64,000 bases of DNA from Leptospira noguchii serovar Panama str. CZ214 (GTDB lineage Bacteria > Spirochaetota > Leptospiria > Leptospirales > Leptospiraceae). This document shows, piece by piece, positions 52,879 through 63,615 of this stretch. A program made the position numbers and the translations under genes. The first letter of the stretch is position 1, and each line of letters begins with the position of its first letter. A model generated the notes under the pieces. That model ran no database searches. It was not told where the DNA came from and saw only the letters and a program-made list of their open reading frames with translations. The stretch is from the NCBI RefSeq assembly GCF_000306255.2, contig NZ_AKWY02000021.1, forward strand, positions 90,001 to 154,000. Direction: 5' to 3'.

Positions 52879-53349
52879 AACTACTGCAAAGTTCAAGATC
52901 TTCCTTTAGTTGTGGTAACTACTGCAAAGTCTGAGATCTTCCTTTTAAATTGTGGGAACTACTGCAAAGTTCAAGATCCTCCTTTAATTGTAGGAACTAC
53001 TGCAAAGTTCAAGATCTTCCTTTAATTGTGGGAACTACTGCAAAGTTCGAGATCTTCCTTTTAAATTGTGGGAACTACTGCAAAGTCTGAGATCTTCCTT
53101 TTAAATTGTGGGAACTACTGCAAAGTTCAAGATCCTCCTTTAATTGTAGGAACTACTGCAAAGTTCAAGATCTTCCTTTAATTGTGGGAACTACTGCAAA
53201 GTTCAAGATCTTCCTTTAAATTGTGGGAACTACTGCAAAGTTCGAGATCTTCCTTTAAATTGTGGGAACTACTGCAAAGTTCGAGATCTTCCTTTAAATT
53301 GTGGGAACTACTGCAAAGTTCAAGATCTTCCTTTAGTTGTGGTAACTAC
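52879..53349. repeat. tandem array: 12 units of 38-40 bp plus a partial 13th
   Basis: Each unit starts AACTACTGCAAAGT and contains the AGATCTTCC / AGATCCTCC core, then TTTAAATTGTGGG or TTTAATTGTAGG. Units differ in a few places (TTCAA, TTCGA, TCTGA after AAAG). Units 2-4 equal units 6-8, showing a higher-order block copy. Not coding: unit lengths of 38, 39 and 40 bp change frame, and the 39-bp stretch alone gives a repetitive frame. There are no spacers, so it is not a CRISPR. It is likely a VNTR locus. Confidence 0.95.
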
Positions 53350-53547
53350 GACACTAAAATTTTTCGTTTGCAATTATACAGTTTTTTGAAAAAAAACTTT
53401 TCGAATTTTTATCTAAAAATGATCAGACAAAAATTAATGTAAAACAGAAAATTAGATCATCCTAATATAGCTTTAAATAAAACCATTCTAACAATCTTAT
53501 CTAAAAACAAAAATTCATTAAAAACAATAATCAAGAATATAAACACA

Positions 53548-54155
53548 ATGAATCTAAAACAAACATTCATAAAAATTCTTTCCCAATACTCGGAAAATGT
53601 ACAAATCATAAAAACTTTATGGCAAGAAATTGAAGATCATTACAGAGAACCACATAGATACTATCACAACTTAAATCATATTGAAATATTATATTGTATG
53701 ATTCAAGAAACTCGAGATATGATTCAAGATTAGGACTTCATTCTTCTTACAATGTAATATACGACGTATCTAAAAATGACAACGAGGAAAAAAGTGCAAG
53801 TCTCGCAGAAAAAAGACTCCATTCAATTTCGTTTCCTGAGAAAAAAATTTCTAATTGCAAATCACAAATTTTGGCTACTAAAGCACATTTACAAAGCAAT
53901 GACCCGGATACGAATTTATTTACAGATGCAGATTTATCTATTTTAGGACAGGATTGGAATATATATTCAAAATATTATAAAAACATAAGAATGGAATATT
54001 CCATCTATATGGACGAAAAATATTACAAAGGAAGAAAAAAAGTACTAAATTATTTTCTGAGTTTAGAGAAAATATACAAAACAAATTTTTTTTATGAAAA
54101 ATTTGAAAACAATACGAGAAAAAATTTATCCATAGAATTAGATATGATTCTTTAA
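53548..54155 (+). pseudogene. HD-superfamily hydrolase pseudogene (frameshifted, HD lost)
   Basis: Frame 1 (53548-53733) reads WQEIEDHYREPHRYYHNLNH, the usual start of predicted metal-dependent HD phosphohydrolases. After a frameshift near 53715-53733, the second frame continues SYNVIYDVSKNDNEEKSASLA, ILATKAHLQSNDPDTNLFTDADLSILG, IRMEYSIYMDEKYYKGRKKVL, which matches the rest. Intact members have a His-Asp pair before the YD-x4-DNE segment; here that place reads SSYNVIYD, so the metal-binding HD is gone as well. Both defects make it inactive. Confidence 0.8.
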
Positions 54156-54328
54156 AATAAAAAAATTCGAACTCAAAAAAAACTTTTTCTTATTACATGA
54201 TTACTGCTCCCTATAAAATTAAACATAGTAAATTTTTATTGCAAACACTGTTTCAGCAAAAAATATTGAATCCTTTGCTATATGTTCTGAGTAAAACAAA
54301 ATAAATTCTATCACCAGAGACTTGCGTA

Positions 54329-55249
<921 letters not shown>

Positions 55250-55710
55250 TTCTTAAAATAAAATCGATACCTCTAAAATTAGAAGTTTATTTCAAAACTT
55301 TATTTTTCCTTAAAATACCGATCCTGATTATTCTAAGATATTTTTGAGATAGCTTGTAGAGAGAATATAATAATTGTCGAAAATTTAGTTTTAAGCGAGA
55401 ACTCATCCACAAATTTAAAAATCTATTCTACGCAAAAATTAAATTTCCATGTAATCGTTATTTTAAAAACCTTACAAATTAAAAGTTCGTTTTATAGAAA
55501 CTCATTTACTTAGAATACAAGTCCAGGCCAAACTATTCATCAAAATAATTCCTATATATTTAAAAATAATTATATTCTAATATACTAACTATAAAATCAG
55601 TCGTGGAACGTATTTAAATTTCTCAGATTTTTAGAATAGCTTGATCCAGTATGTCCCCGAGCATTACCAGAAGTAAGAATGTGCAGTAAAAGCTTAATTG
55701 AATGGAACGA
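55250..55710. other. intergenic, no gene seen
   Basis: About 460 bp of AT-rich sequence with no convincing frame, hairpin or known repeat copy. Confidence 0.4.
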
Positions 55711-55995
55711 CTATTTAGAGTTTTTTACAACCTGGTATCTATTTCTACCACTTTCCTTTTCGAAATGAATAGTTACTTTCTTACGAAATAGCTCTACAAT
55801 TTTTTCTTCGAATTCACTGGAATCATAATGAATTTTAATTAACGAGCCAGATTCATCATAAGAATCTTGCTTTTCATACATTATAAAACTTTTTGTTAAG
55901 CGAAATCGATTACTATCACGAACCGGGCTCCAGCCTAGACCCAGTTTTACCGCAACTTCGAAAGACCTGCAAATACTTCTGCCGATTTTGAACAA
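55711..55995 (-). CDS. short open frame, possible small or residual protein
   Basis: Up to 94 codons. The N-terminal part (to about residue 38) looks like non-coding sequence; the C-terminal part MYEKQDSYDESGSLIKIHYD ... VTIHFEKESGRNRYQVVKN is hydrophilic and protein-like, with ATG at residue 39. No family recognised and no clear ribosome-binding site. It may be the tail of a lost gene. Confidence 0.3.
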   Translation of the reverse strand: MFKIGRSICRSFEVAVKLGLGWSPVRDSNRFRLTKSFIMYEKQDSYDESGSLIKIHYDSSEFEEKIVELFRKKVTIHFEKESGRNRYQVVKNSK

Positions 55996-56022
55996 CCGCG
56001 ACGAGTTCTTTCAAAACAATAG

Positions 56023-56258
56023 AATTGTTGAAAAATGAATCTCTGTCTCTGTTTTATTGAAACGGTGGATTGAAGTAGTTTTGTCAATTTGAATTAACGC
56101 GAAAGGGATCGATGCGAGGTAAATAAATTGTAACTTTAGTTGAAATATCGTATTACGTTTTCTATATACAATTTATTGACCAGAGAGGAGAGCCCGGTCC
56201 GGCTGGCCGGATTCGCCCTGATTTTTTTACATTGAACTATGGAATTTTTCAACAACTC
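56023..56258. repeat. MITE-1 copy I, interrupted by another repeat
   Basis: The left part (56023-56093, from GAATTGTTGAAAAATG to CAATTTGAA) and right part (56237-56258, CTATGGAATTTTTCAACAACTC) form a complete MITE-1 in the reverse orientation when joined; TA flanks both outer ends. Confidence 0.8.
56094..56236. repeat. 143-bp segment nested in MITE-1 copy I
   Basis: Begins TTAACGCGAAAGGG and ends ACATTGAA; TTGAA stands on both sides (56089-56093 and 56232-56236). It contains CCGGTCCGGCTGGCCGGATT, a GC-rich hairpin, and ACGTTTTCTATATACAATTT shared with ~29487-29506. Confidence 0.65.
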
Positions 56259-56367
56259 TAATATTGACAAACAGAAATTTTTTCGGAATTACTATGAGAT
56301 TTGTAAGATCTGTTGTAAAATAAATAGATTTTTTAATCGCCCTGATAACGAATTATATAGAACAAAA

Positions 56368-57579
56368 TCAAAAAGATTTGGGTTGAATCGAAAGTAATTG
56401 TTCGTGCGATCTTTTTTTAGAAAGAATTCTTGTTCTTAAAAATTGAAACGGATATTCAAATAAAAAATAAAAAGGAATCGAAAGAAAAATCATCAAAGTC
56501 AACACGAAAATAAACTGAAATAAAAGCTCAAACGTAGAGTTAGGCTCCGTTCGAATTTTTAAAATCGACACAGAAACTGCAATCAGCACCAAATGCCAAA
56601 GATAAATCGTAAAACTCAATCTAGCTACAGGAACAAAAAGTTTTAAACTTAAAAAACGTCCTAAAAAATCTTTCGAACGAACAATCGCACACAATAAAAT
56701 TCCAGCAAATCCTATATTCAAAAAATTATATTTAAACGTATGAGTAAAAAAACTTTCCGTATGTATATTTGCCCAATGCGAAATACATAAGAAAGAAAAA
56801 AATAAAAATAAAAGTGGATAATACAAAAGATGATCCGTTTTTAATCGATTTATCAAACCCTTTTGATTTGTATAAAGATCCATTACGATCACACCCATCA
56901 CCAAAGAATCAAATCGAGTGTGAAAAGGAAAATAAATCTCATTAAAATATTGAGGGGTCAAAGGTAAAGGAGTCGTCATATAAACGATTACCCGGTTGAT
57001 CGTAGGAACTAAAAGTAAACTCCAAAGCAAAAGTTGTCTGTATTTTGAAGACATTTTAAATAAGATCAAACTACAAAAAAATGGAAAGATCAAATAGAAC
57101 TGTTCTTCTATAGACAAAGACCAAGTATGAATGTTGATTCCAGGAAAATAATTTCCTAAAAATACAAAATCTCCCCACGCATCAGAGAGTTTAAAAGAAA
57201 AAAAATATGCCTCTTTTTCGAGTCCTTTTTCTTCCGCAATTTTAAGTGTAAGCTTAGAAACAATCCAACTAAACGTAATAAAAACATAATAAGCAGGAAA
57301 AATTCTAAAAGAACGTTTTAAATAAAATTTTTTAAAATCGATCGTTCCGTTTCGAGTCCAATCACTCAAAAGACTTTTTGATATCAAAAAACCACTGAGA
57401 ACAAAAGATAAATCCACTCCCGACCAAAAAAGAGAATCAGATTGAAACGTGCCAGGCTTTTTCCAAGCAAGCGCGTAATGATTTAAAATAACCAAAATAA
57501 TCGCAAAGGCTCGCAAACCATTTAAAGATTGAATTTCATCGTCTCGATGATACCAAAGTCCTTTAATAAAAGCTTTCAT
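56368..57579 (-). CDS. acyltransferase family 3 membrane protein
   Basis: 403 residues, about ten hydrophobic helices (PF01757). SLNGLRAFAIILVILNHYALAW carries the typical N-terminal His, and SFVLSGFLISKSLLSDW and WSLSIEEQFYLIFPFF are signature segments. These enzymes O-acetylate LPS, peptidoglycan or other envelope sugars using cytoplasmic acyl-CoA. Monocistronic. Substrate unknown. Confidence 0.88.
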   Translation of the reverse strand: MKAFIKGLWYHRDDEIQSLNGLRAFAIILVILNHYALAWKKPGTFQSDSLFWSGVDLSFVLSGFLISKSLLSDWTRNGTIDFKKFYLKRSFRIFPAYYVFITFSWIVSKLTLKIAEEKGLEKEAYFFSFKLSDAWGDFVFLGNYFPGINIHTWSLSIEEQFYLIFPFFCSLILFKMSSKYRQLLLWSLLLVPTINRVIVYMTTPLPLTPQYFNEIYFPFHTRFDSLVMGVIVMDLYTNQKGLINRLKTDHLLYYPLLFLFFSFLCISHWANIHTESFFTHTFKYNFLNIGFAGILLCAIVRSKDFLGRFLSLKLFVPVARLSFTIYLWHLVLIAVSVSILKIRTEPNSTFELLFQFIFVLTLMIFLSIPFYFLFEYPFQFLRTRILSKKRSHEQLLSIQPKSF

Positions 57580-58527
57580 TACCTTTTGAATCTCTGATTA
57601 GATTTTTTTTCATCCGTAAAACCACCGATTGTTTTAATATCCTTAACATCTTAAGAAACAAAATTATTCACAAATTGTTTCAATTGATTCCTTTTTAAAC
57701 CGGAATTAAATCTAAAATGCAGAACATAATTTTACAAAACGATTTTAAATATCCAATTAGAAATGAATCTACCAGACTACAATCTATTTCATTTTAAAAT
57801 TTCTGCGTTCTTATAAAATAATCACAAAGGTTTATATTCCTTATACCGATTTAATAACCATTTGTTTAAATACAAAAATACATTTTAATTTTTGAATATA
57901 AGGATGAGATAAAGGATTATCGCAAAGGGTTCCCATTTTTTTTAAATCAAACCTATGAATTTATAAATCGATAAAATAAAAATAAATTTGAGAATATTAA
58001 AATAAATTTAAAAAAGAAGTAGACCTAAAGTTTTTTTCGAACTTATGAAATAAAACCAAAATGAGAAGTTTCATTCCACACAAGAATCGTTTGATTGACG
58101 ACTTAGTATTATAGTTTCTGTATGATGAGTTCCCACAAACTGCCGCCTACGTTGAGACGTAACTTACTGAGTTAAGAAAAGCATTTACTTGAGTTTTACA
58201 ACTAAACAATCGCTTCTTAAACTCAGCGAAACAATCTATGAATCGCGTTTTAGAGCGCTCGACAACTTTACTTTTAGTGTTCTAACTTTTTGAATAACTT
58301 CTTTTGAATCGTATTTTCTCTGTTAAATTCTGTATTAAGACTTTTTATTATAAACGCAAAGTCTGATACATGGACAAAATCTAGATCCAATTTAAGAAAA
58401 AATAGGAATACTATTTGCTTTAAACAAAATCAATTCTTGAATTGATACAAAACTTATCTTTCCAATTTTTGGAAAGAGTTTAAAATCGGCCCAAAAATCT
58501 TAAAATAATAAGAACTTAATATTCGTT
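57580..58527. other. long intergenic region, no gene seen
   Basis: ~950 bp, AT-rich. One GAGTTCCCACAAACTGC (reverse GGGAACT motif) at ~58131, followed by CCTACGTTGAGACGTAACTTA and ACTGAGTTAAG-type debris like that at ~40406, up to about 58270. The stretch just upstream of typA shows a small hairpin-like TCCAATTTTTGGA at 58462-58474. Confidence 0.4.
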
Positions 58528-60348
58528 TTATTTGTTACGTTTACGCATGTTTGCGTCTAAAAACTTTTTACGAAGACGTAAACTCGTAGGAGTTACTTCT
58601 AAAAGTTCATCATCGTCTAAAAATTCTATGTTTTGTTCTAAGGAAAATTTTCTAGGAGGAACCAAACGAATTGCCTCATCCGCTCCAGAAGAACGAACGT
58701 TGCTTAATTTTTTTTCTTTTACAGGATTCACTTCTAGATCGTTATCACGAGAATGGATTCCGATGATCATTCCAGGATAAACGGCGGTATTTGGTCCGAT
58801 CACCAATTCCCCTCTTTCTTGAATCTTCCAAAGAGCATACGCTGTTGATTCTCCTGAGTCCATTGAAATCAATGCGCCGTTCTTACGACCAGGAATCTCT
58901 CCTTTATATACATCAAATCTAAGAAAACGAGAAGACATCACTCCTTCCCCTCGAGTTTCTGAAATAAAAAATCCTCTAAACCCTATAATTCCCCTTGTCG
59001 GAATTACAAATTCTACTCGAGTCATTCCGGACGGATGTGCATCCATCAATTGAAGTTCTCCCTTTCTGCGGTTGAGTTCGGCTATGATCTGACCCGTAAA
59101 CTGATCCGGGATATCCATTACTAAATATTCATACGGTTCTAGTTTTTGGCCTTGTTCATTGCTTTTTAAAATCACTTCTGGACGAGAAACTTGGATCTCG
59201 AATCCTTCCCTTCTCATGGTTTCGATGAGAACCGACAAATGGAGTTCCCCGCGTCCTAGAACCTTAAAACGGTCCTTGTCTTCGGTTTCTTCCAGTCTCA
59301 TCGCCACGTTGGTTTCAAGTTCTCTGTCCAAACGTTCACGGATATTTCGAGTGGTTACAAATTTACCTTCTTTTCCTGCGAACGGAGAATTGTTTACCAT
59401 GAAGAACATAGAAACCGTCGGTTCTTCTACCTCAATCGCCGGTCTTGGGGCTGGTTTTCCAGGTTCACAAATTGTATCTCCGATAAACACGTCGGGAAGT
59501 CCCGCAATCGCTACGATGTCTCCCGCTTCCGCGTTGTTAACTTCGTTTCGTTTCAGACCTTCGAAGTTGTATAATTTTGTGATTCTAAAAAGAGCCGTGT
59601 CAGTAGGAGTCGCTGTGTCAGATTTTTTTGCCGCGAGTTGGATCACGTTCATTCCGAGGGCCATCTTTCCCGCATAAATTTTTCCGACTGCAATTCTTCC
59701 TACATAGTCGTTGTAATCCAAGGAAGTGACTTGGAATTGAAGCGGAGCTTCTGTGTCCGCTTGAACGGGCGGAACATGTTTAAGGACGGTGTCTAAAAGT
59801 GGATCTAAGTTCGTTCCGGGAGAATCGCTTAAATTGTGAACCGCCCAACCCTGTTTTGCAGAAGCGTAAACGATAGGAAAATCGAGCTGTTCGTCTGTGG
59901 CTCCAAGGTCGGAGAAAAGATCAAAAGCCATATCTACAACCGCCTCCGGCCTTGCGCCCGGACGATCGATTTTATTGATTACCAGAATGGGTCTATGTCC
60001 AAGTTGTAGGGACTTTCCTAATACAAAACGAGTTTGAGGCATCGGCCCATCAAATGCATCCACAAGCAATAGGCAGGAATCCGCAGTTGCAAGAACCCGT
60101 TCCACTTCCCCGCCAAAATCCGCGTGACCGGGAGTATCTACTACGTTAATTCTGGTTCCTTTGTAAACCACCGCAGTGTTCTTTGCTTTGATCGTGATTC
60201 CTTTTTCCTTTTCCAAATCATTGGAATCCATGATTCGTTCTCCGTCTTCTTTGGCTGTGACTGCGCCTGTCTGTCGGAGAATTCCATCTAGAAGTGTGGT
60301 TTTACCGTGGTCTACGTGGGCGATGATTGCTATATTGCGGATTTCCAT
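58528..60348 (-). CDS. typA: translational GTPase TypA/BipA
   Basis: 606 residues. [16 protein letters not shown] (P-loop), [14 protein letters not shown] and [14 protein letters not shown] are the GTPase motifs, with GITI in the switch I region. EF-G-like domains III and V follow, and the TypA-specific C-terminus contains the [20 protein letters not shown] segment. It binds 70S ribosomes and aids assembly and stress adaptation. Start ATG 60348 has no obvious upstream overlap. Confidence 0.96.
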   Translation of the reverse strand: MEIRNIAIIAHVDHGKTTLLDGILRQTGAVTAKEDGERIMDSNDLEKEKGITIKAKNTAVVYKGTRINVVDTPGHADFGGEVERVLATADSCLLLVDAFDGPMPQTRFVLGKSLQLGHRPILVINKIDRPGARPEAVVDMAFDLFSDLGATDEQLDFPIVYASAKQGWAVHNLSDSPGTNLDPLLDTVLKHVPPVQADTEAPLQFQVTSLDYNDYVGRIAVGKIYAGKMALGMNVIQLAAKKSDTATPTDTALFRITKLYNFEGLKRNEVNNAEAGDIVAIAGLPDVFIGDTICEPGKPAPRPAIEVEEPTVSMFFMVNNSPFAGKEGKFVTTRNIRERLDRELETNVAMRLEETEDKDRFKVLGRGELHLSVLIETMRREGFEIQVSRPEVILKSNEQGQKLEPYEYLVMDIPDQFTGQIIAELNRRKGELQLMDAHPSGMTRVEFVIPTRGIIGFRGFFISETRGEGVMSSRFLRFDVYKGEIPGRKNGALISMDSGESTAYALWKIQERGELVIGPNTAVYPGMIIGIHSRDNDLEVNPVKEKKLSNVRSSGADEAIRLVPPRKFSLEQNIEFLDDDELLEVTPTSLRLRKKFLDANMRKRNK

Positions 60349-60535
60349 TCTAAAACCAAAAATTTCGGAAGCCTTTTGGTGTAAATACTTATTTTAATCT
60401 TGTTCCAAAGATATAACAAACGTGAATTTTACCGATTCACTTTGAAAACGTAGGAACTATTACAAAGGAAAAATTTATTTTTAATTCTATTCGTTTAACG
60501 GGATCTTATATAAAAGAATTGGGTTTTATAAAATT

Positions 60536-60632
60536 GAGTTGTTGAAAAATTAGTCTTTCTTTCGTTTTTTCCATTAAAACGAATCTATAAAGCCGTTTTG
60601 TTAGTCGCAGATGGATTTTTTTTCAATAACTC
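60536..60632. repeat. MITE-1 copy J, diverged
   Basis: Ends GAGTTGTTGAAAAATT and TTTTCAATAACTC; flanks are TT and GA rather than TA, so the ends have mutated. Confidence 0.7.
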
Positions 60633-60843
60633 GAATCTGATTTTTATGTAAAAATAAAATGTGGGAACTCATACAAAAAATGAATGTTTAAAAATTTGTA
60701 ATGCGACTTAATCTGTGGGAACTAACACAGATTAAGATTTCACAGTAAAATTTTGAAAAATTCTGTCATTACTCTGGACAAAGTTTAAATAAAATGTAGG
60801 AACTACTACTTTTAGAAAAACTCCCAACTCATGTTAAATAATA

Positions 60844-60942
60844 GAGTTGTTGAAAAATTCCATAGTGACGATCAATAAAACTGCTTCAATGGACCGTTTC
60901 CATGAAACAGAAACTAAGTGGCGATTCATTTTTCAACAACTC
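60844..60942. repeat. MITE-1 copy K, best-preserved
   Basis: 99 bp; inverted ends extend into the flanks as AATAATAGAGTTGTTGAAAA, paired with TTTTCAACAACTCTATTATT. Core TAAAACTGCTTCAATGGACC and GTTTCCATGAAAC. Confidence 0.92.
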
Positions 60943-61091
60943 TATTATTTAACAATCAAGTGAAAATTCATTCCCCAGAGAACTTTAAAGAATCCTTAAA
61001 TTCCAGAACAGAATAACCTTTTCTGCGAAAAAAAGAATCAAAGAACCTGGATTCTGTGAAAAACATTCTAAAACCAAAATCTTATTTATTA

Positions 61092-61183
61092 GAGTTGTTG
61101 AAAAACTCCATAGTACAGATTAACAAAACTACTTCAATCGACCATTTCCATAAAACAGACGGAGAATTTATTTTCAACAATTC
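61092..61183. repeat. MITE-1 copy L
   Basis: 92 bp, ends GAGTTGTTGAAAAACT and TTTTCAACAATTC, TA flanks. Same orientation as copy K, 149 bp downstream of its end. Confidence 0.88.
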
Positions 61184-61567
61184 TATTTTTAGAATTTTCA
61201 AAACTTTATCAATGAATTATAAAAACTTTAAATATCGATAATGTACATTCTGCTTCAAAGCGATATATTTGCACTTAAATTCAAGGAATCTATTCTAGAA
61301 TTTTTAGCAAAAAATAACACAATTGAGCTTATTTAAAAAATTAAAATATTAAGATCTTCCTTTTTTATGAATTTTTAGAATAAAATCATCTTTTCACCGT
61401 TTAACGAATCGTAAGTTCTTACAGATATTCAATCTACAAAATATTTCTAATTTTGTCATTTTTATAAGTCAAAAATCAGTAAATTATAAACTTCCACCCT
61501 TATCATTTTAACTCTCTATCAATTTTTTGAAAGAAAAGCAAAAAAATATTATTACAGGTGGAAGGTA

Positions 61568-62881
61568 ATGAAAATAATTCTAATGATCTTTATCAGTTTT
61601 CTCTTACTCGGAGAAAATCTATATGCAAATCGAGGAAGAGTAACAGAAAATCCTATAGACGTCTTAGAAAGATCCCCAGAAAATAAAGCCATTTCTGCAC
61701 AAAGAAAGGTTCAAGTCGGTATGAATCTTCCGTTAAATCGAGCTCTTTTTTTTGGAACTCACAACTCTTACAATAGTAGCGCTTATCGAAGAAACCCATC
61801 CAATCAGACTTATACAATTACAGATCAACTTCGTTTAGGAGCTCGTTATCTAGAATTGGAAGTTCATTGGACAAACGGTAGAAGTGGAAATAAAGAACTT
61901 CTTCTTTGCCGAGGTAGTAATCCAAACAATCATTCTGGTTGTTATACCTACGATCTTACCCTTGAGGCTGGATTGAATGAAATCAGTCAATGGATTCAAA
62001 AACCTGAAAACCAAAAAGAGGTACTGATTCTTTATATCAAAGATCGTTTTGACGGACACGTTTCTGAATTTATGAGTAAAGTTTCTAGCAAACTGGGCTC
62101 TTTGTTGTATCGTCATCAATCGAGAAACTGCCTCAATCAATCTCCCAGTGTCATACCAAATTTGGGAGACATGGTGAAAGCCAATGGACGAATTTTTTTA
62201 ACAAGCAATACCTGCTACAATCAGGAAGTTTCAGATTCATGGGGATATTACTTTAGAAAAGATCCTTTTTCATCATTCAAACCAAGTGGTTTTAAAGGAT
62301 ACCCGGATTGTAACTTCCCAAGAGAAACCTATAAAAGTACTTTAATTCGAGTTTACAACGATTCGATCGCAAGTAATCCGAGTGATAGAGGCGGTTCATT
62401 CACAAATAGTAATATTCAATCTATGCTCTCTTGTGAAGTAAACTTATTTGGATTCGATCAATTTAACGCCAATTTTGCAAAACAAGCAGCTTGGTCCTGG
62501 GACCCTTCTACCAACCAACCTCTCAATCGAGAAGACCAAGAACATTGCGCACGGATCGCTGAAAACGGAAGATGGTCTACTCATGATTGTAATATGAACC
62601 TTAGATTTGCATGTAAGGAAAGAGATACCGGAAATTGGATTGTAACTTCCAATCGCCAAGGCCCCTGGAGAGATGCAAGCAGCGCATGTCTACTGTATTC
62701 TCCATCCAATTTAGGTCGTTATCAATTTGCAGCTCCAGCAACTCCTTATGAAAATAAAAAATTACAAGATGTACTAAAATCGAGCGGTAATAACCAAACA
62801 GTCTGGATCAATCTGACCAAAGACAATGAAAATAATTGGGCTCCGGATACGACGTTAGACGGATATTTTTCAACTCCTTAA
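61568..62881 (+). CDS. secreted PI-PLC-X-like protein with C-type-lectin-like C-terminus
   Basis: Signal peptide KIILMIFISFLLLGENLYA. The PI-PLC X-like domain spans ~55-310: FFGTHNSYNSSAYRR with the first catalytic-type His, RLGARYLELEVHW, and VLILYIKDRFDG. The position of the second catalytic His in a LLLC-x-G segment reads LLLCRGSN, i.e. Arg. The C-terminal ~125 residues carry AARIAENGRWSTHDCNMN-type sequence (QEHCARIAENGRWSTHDCN) and NLRFACKERD, a C-type-lectin-like pattern (W-x4-C...C). A host-lipid or membrane role is plausible but enzymatic activity is uncertain. AGGTGGAAGG precedes the ATG; a terminator overlaps the stop. Confidence 0.78.
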   Translation: MKIILMIFISFLLLGENLYANRGRVTENPIDVLERSPENKAISAQRKVQVGMNLPLNRALFFGTHNSYNSSAYRRNPSNQTYTITDQLRLGARYLELEVHWTNGRSGNKELLLCRGSNPNNHSGCYTYDLTLEAGLNEISQWIQKPENQKEVLILYIKDRFDGHVSEFMSKVSSKLGSLLYRHQSRNCLNQSPSVIPNLGDMVKANGRIFLTSNTCYNQEVSDSWGYYFRKDPFSSFKPSGFKGYPDCNFPRETYKSTLIRVYNDSIASNPSDRGGSFTNSNIQSMLSCEVNLFGFDQFNANFAKQAAWSWDPSTNQPLNREDQEHCARIAENGRWSTHDCNMNLRFACKERDTGNWIVTSNRQGPWRDASSACLLYSPSNLGRYQFAAPATPYENKKLQDVLKSSGNNQTVWINLTKDNENNWAPDTTLDGYFSTP

Positions 62882-62887
62882 AAAACA

Positions 62888-62922
62888 AACAAGCCGTTTG
62901 TTTCTTACAAAAACGGCTTGTT
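62888..62922 (+). terminator. rho-independent terminator of the PI-PLC-like gene
   Basis: Perfect 12-bp stem AACAAGCCGTTT / AAACGGCTTGTT with an 11-nt loop, starting seven bases after the stop codon; followed by ATACTTTAG, a weak T-tract. Confidence 0.75.
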
Positions 62923-63020
62923 ATACTTTAGAATTATAGAATAGAGTATTTCAAATCTTTATTGTAAAGTGCCGTTTCACATAAGTTCGCTAAAGTCCAA
63001 TGTAAAAGCGATTCTTATGT

Positions 63021-63246
63021 TAATGTGAGTTCAACGTAAGGAACCCATGATTTTTAAAAAAGTTGAAATCTGAACTTTGTAGATCGATTCCTTAAATGTG
63101 AAAACTATTACAAAACTTAGGTTTGTCTGTAAAATGACGTGAGAACTACCACGATTTTCAAGTCCAGAAGGGGGGGGCAACATTTTGTCTAAAATTGTAG
63201 GAACTCATACTTTTAGAAAATTTTTTCTTACGTCCTGCTCACGTTA
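63021..63246. repeat. MITE-2 family element, copy 4
   Basis: Starts TAATGTGAGTTCAACGTAAG and ends CTTACGTCCTGCTCACGTTA, an imperfect 20-bp inverted repeat (16 of 20 by eye). The interior carries GAACT-type motifs (63107, 63143, 63195) and a G-run at 63171-63177. Spacer 62923-63615 holds no supported gene. Confidence 0.65.
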
Positions 63247-63389
63247 AAATGGGATTTAAATTTTGATAATGACTGCAAAACAACAATTTTGTGCAAAAAT
63301 CGAATGGGCAATGATTCTTTTGTATTTTATAGTAACTCCATCAATTTTCAAGATTTAACTGTAAATCCACGATTTGTAAGAGTTCCCAC

Positions 63390-63430
63390 AGATTAAGTCG
63401 CATTACAAATTTTTAAACATTTATTTCTTA
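63390..63430. repeat. ~41-bp repeat, inverted relative to 60683-60723
   Basis: Reverse complement of this segment contains TTTAAAAATTTGTAATGCGA and TTAATCTGTGGGAACT, identical to 60683-60723. The two copies flank the PI-PLC-like gene in opposite orientations. Confidence 0.8.
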
Positions 63431-63615
63431 TGAAAAAATCAGGTTTTCATAAAACGAATCTCCCACGTTTATTATGTAGTTCTTGATTAAAATAATCTAA
63501 ATCTCTATTTTAAGCAAAGATGAAATATTTTTGAGATAAATTCTAGACACTCTTTTTTATAAAGATCCGTAAAGACAGAATTAAAGTTTAAAAAATATTC
63601 TAATATTATAATTTA

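Larger units (their letters stand above)
60349..61567. other. repeat-dense intergenic region upstream of the PI-PLC-like gene
   Basis: No supported gene. It contains MITE-1 copies J, K and L and four GGAACT-type motifs (60450, 60661, 60716, 60797). A 61-codon frame at 61056-61241 is mostly MITE sequence. The region 61190-61560 is AT-rich and probably holds the promoter of the next gene, which has AGGTGGAAGG as ribosome-binding site. Confidence 0.6.

Noticed and set aside
52879..53349. CRISPR array
   Set aside because: Units are directly adjacent with no unique spacers, and no cas genes are near.
53182..53442. Open frame through the tandem array coding a repeated 13-residue WELLQSSRSSFKL
   Set aside because: Only the last few units are 39 bp; other units of 38 and 40 bp break the frame, there is no ribosome-binding site, and the frame runs into unrelated sequence. 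A by-product of the repeat.
59159..59677. 172-codon frame antisense to typA
   Set aside because: A long frame opposite a highly conserved gene is expected from its codon bias; no family features.
61056..61241. 61-codon frame; also 23918-24118 on the minus strand, with a shared ELLKNSIVQINKT segment
   Set aside because: The shared peptide is the translation of MITE-1 ends and core in the two places, not a gene family.
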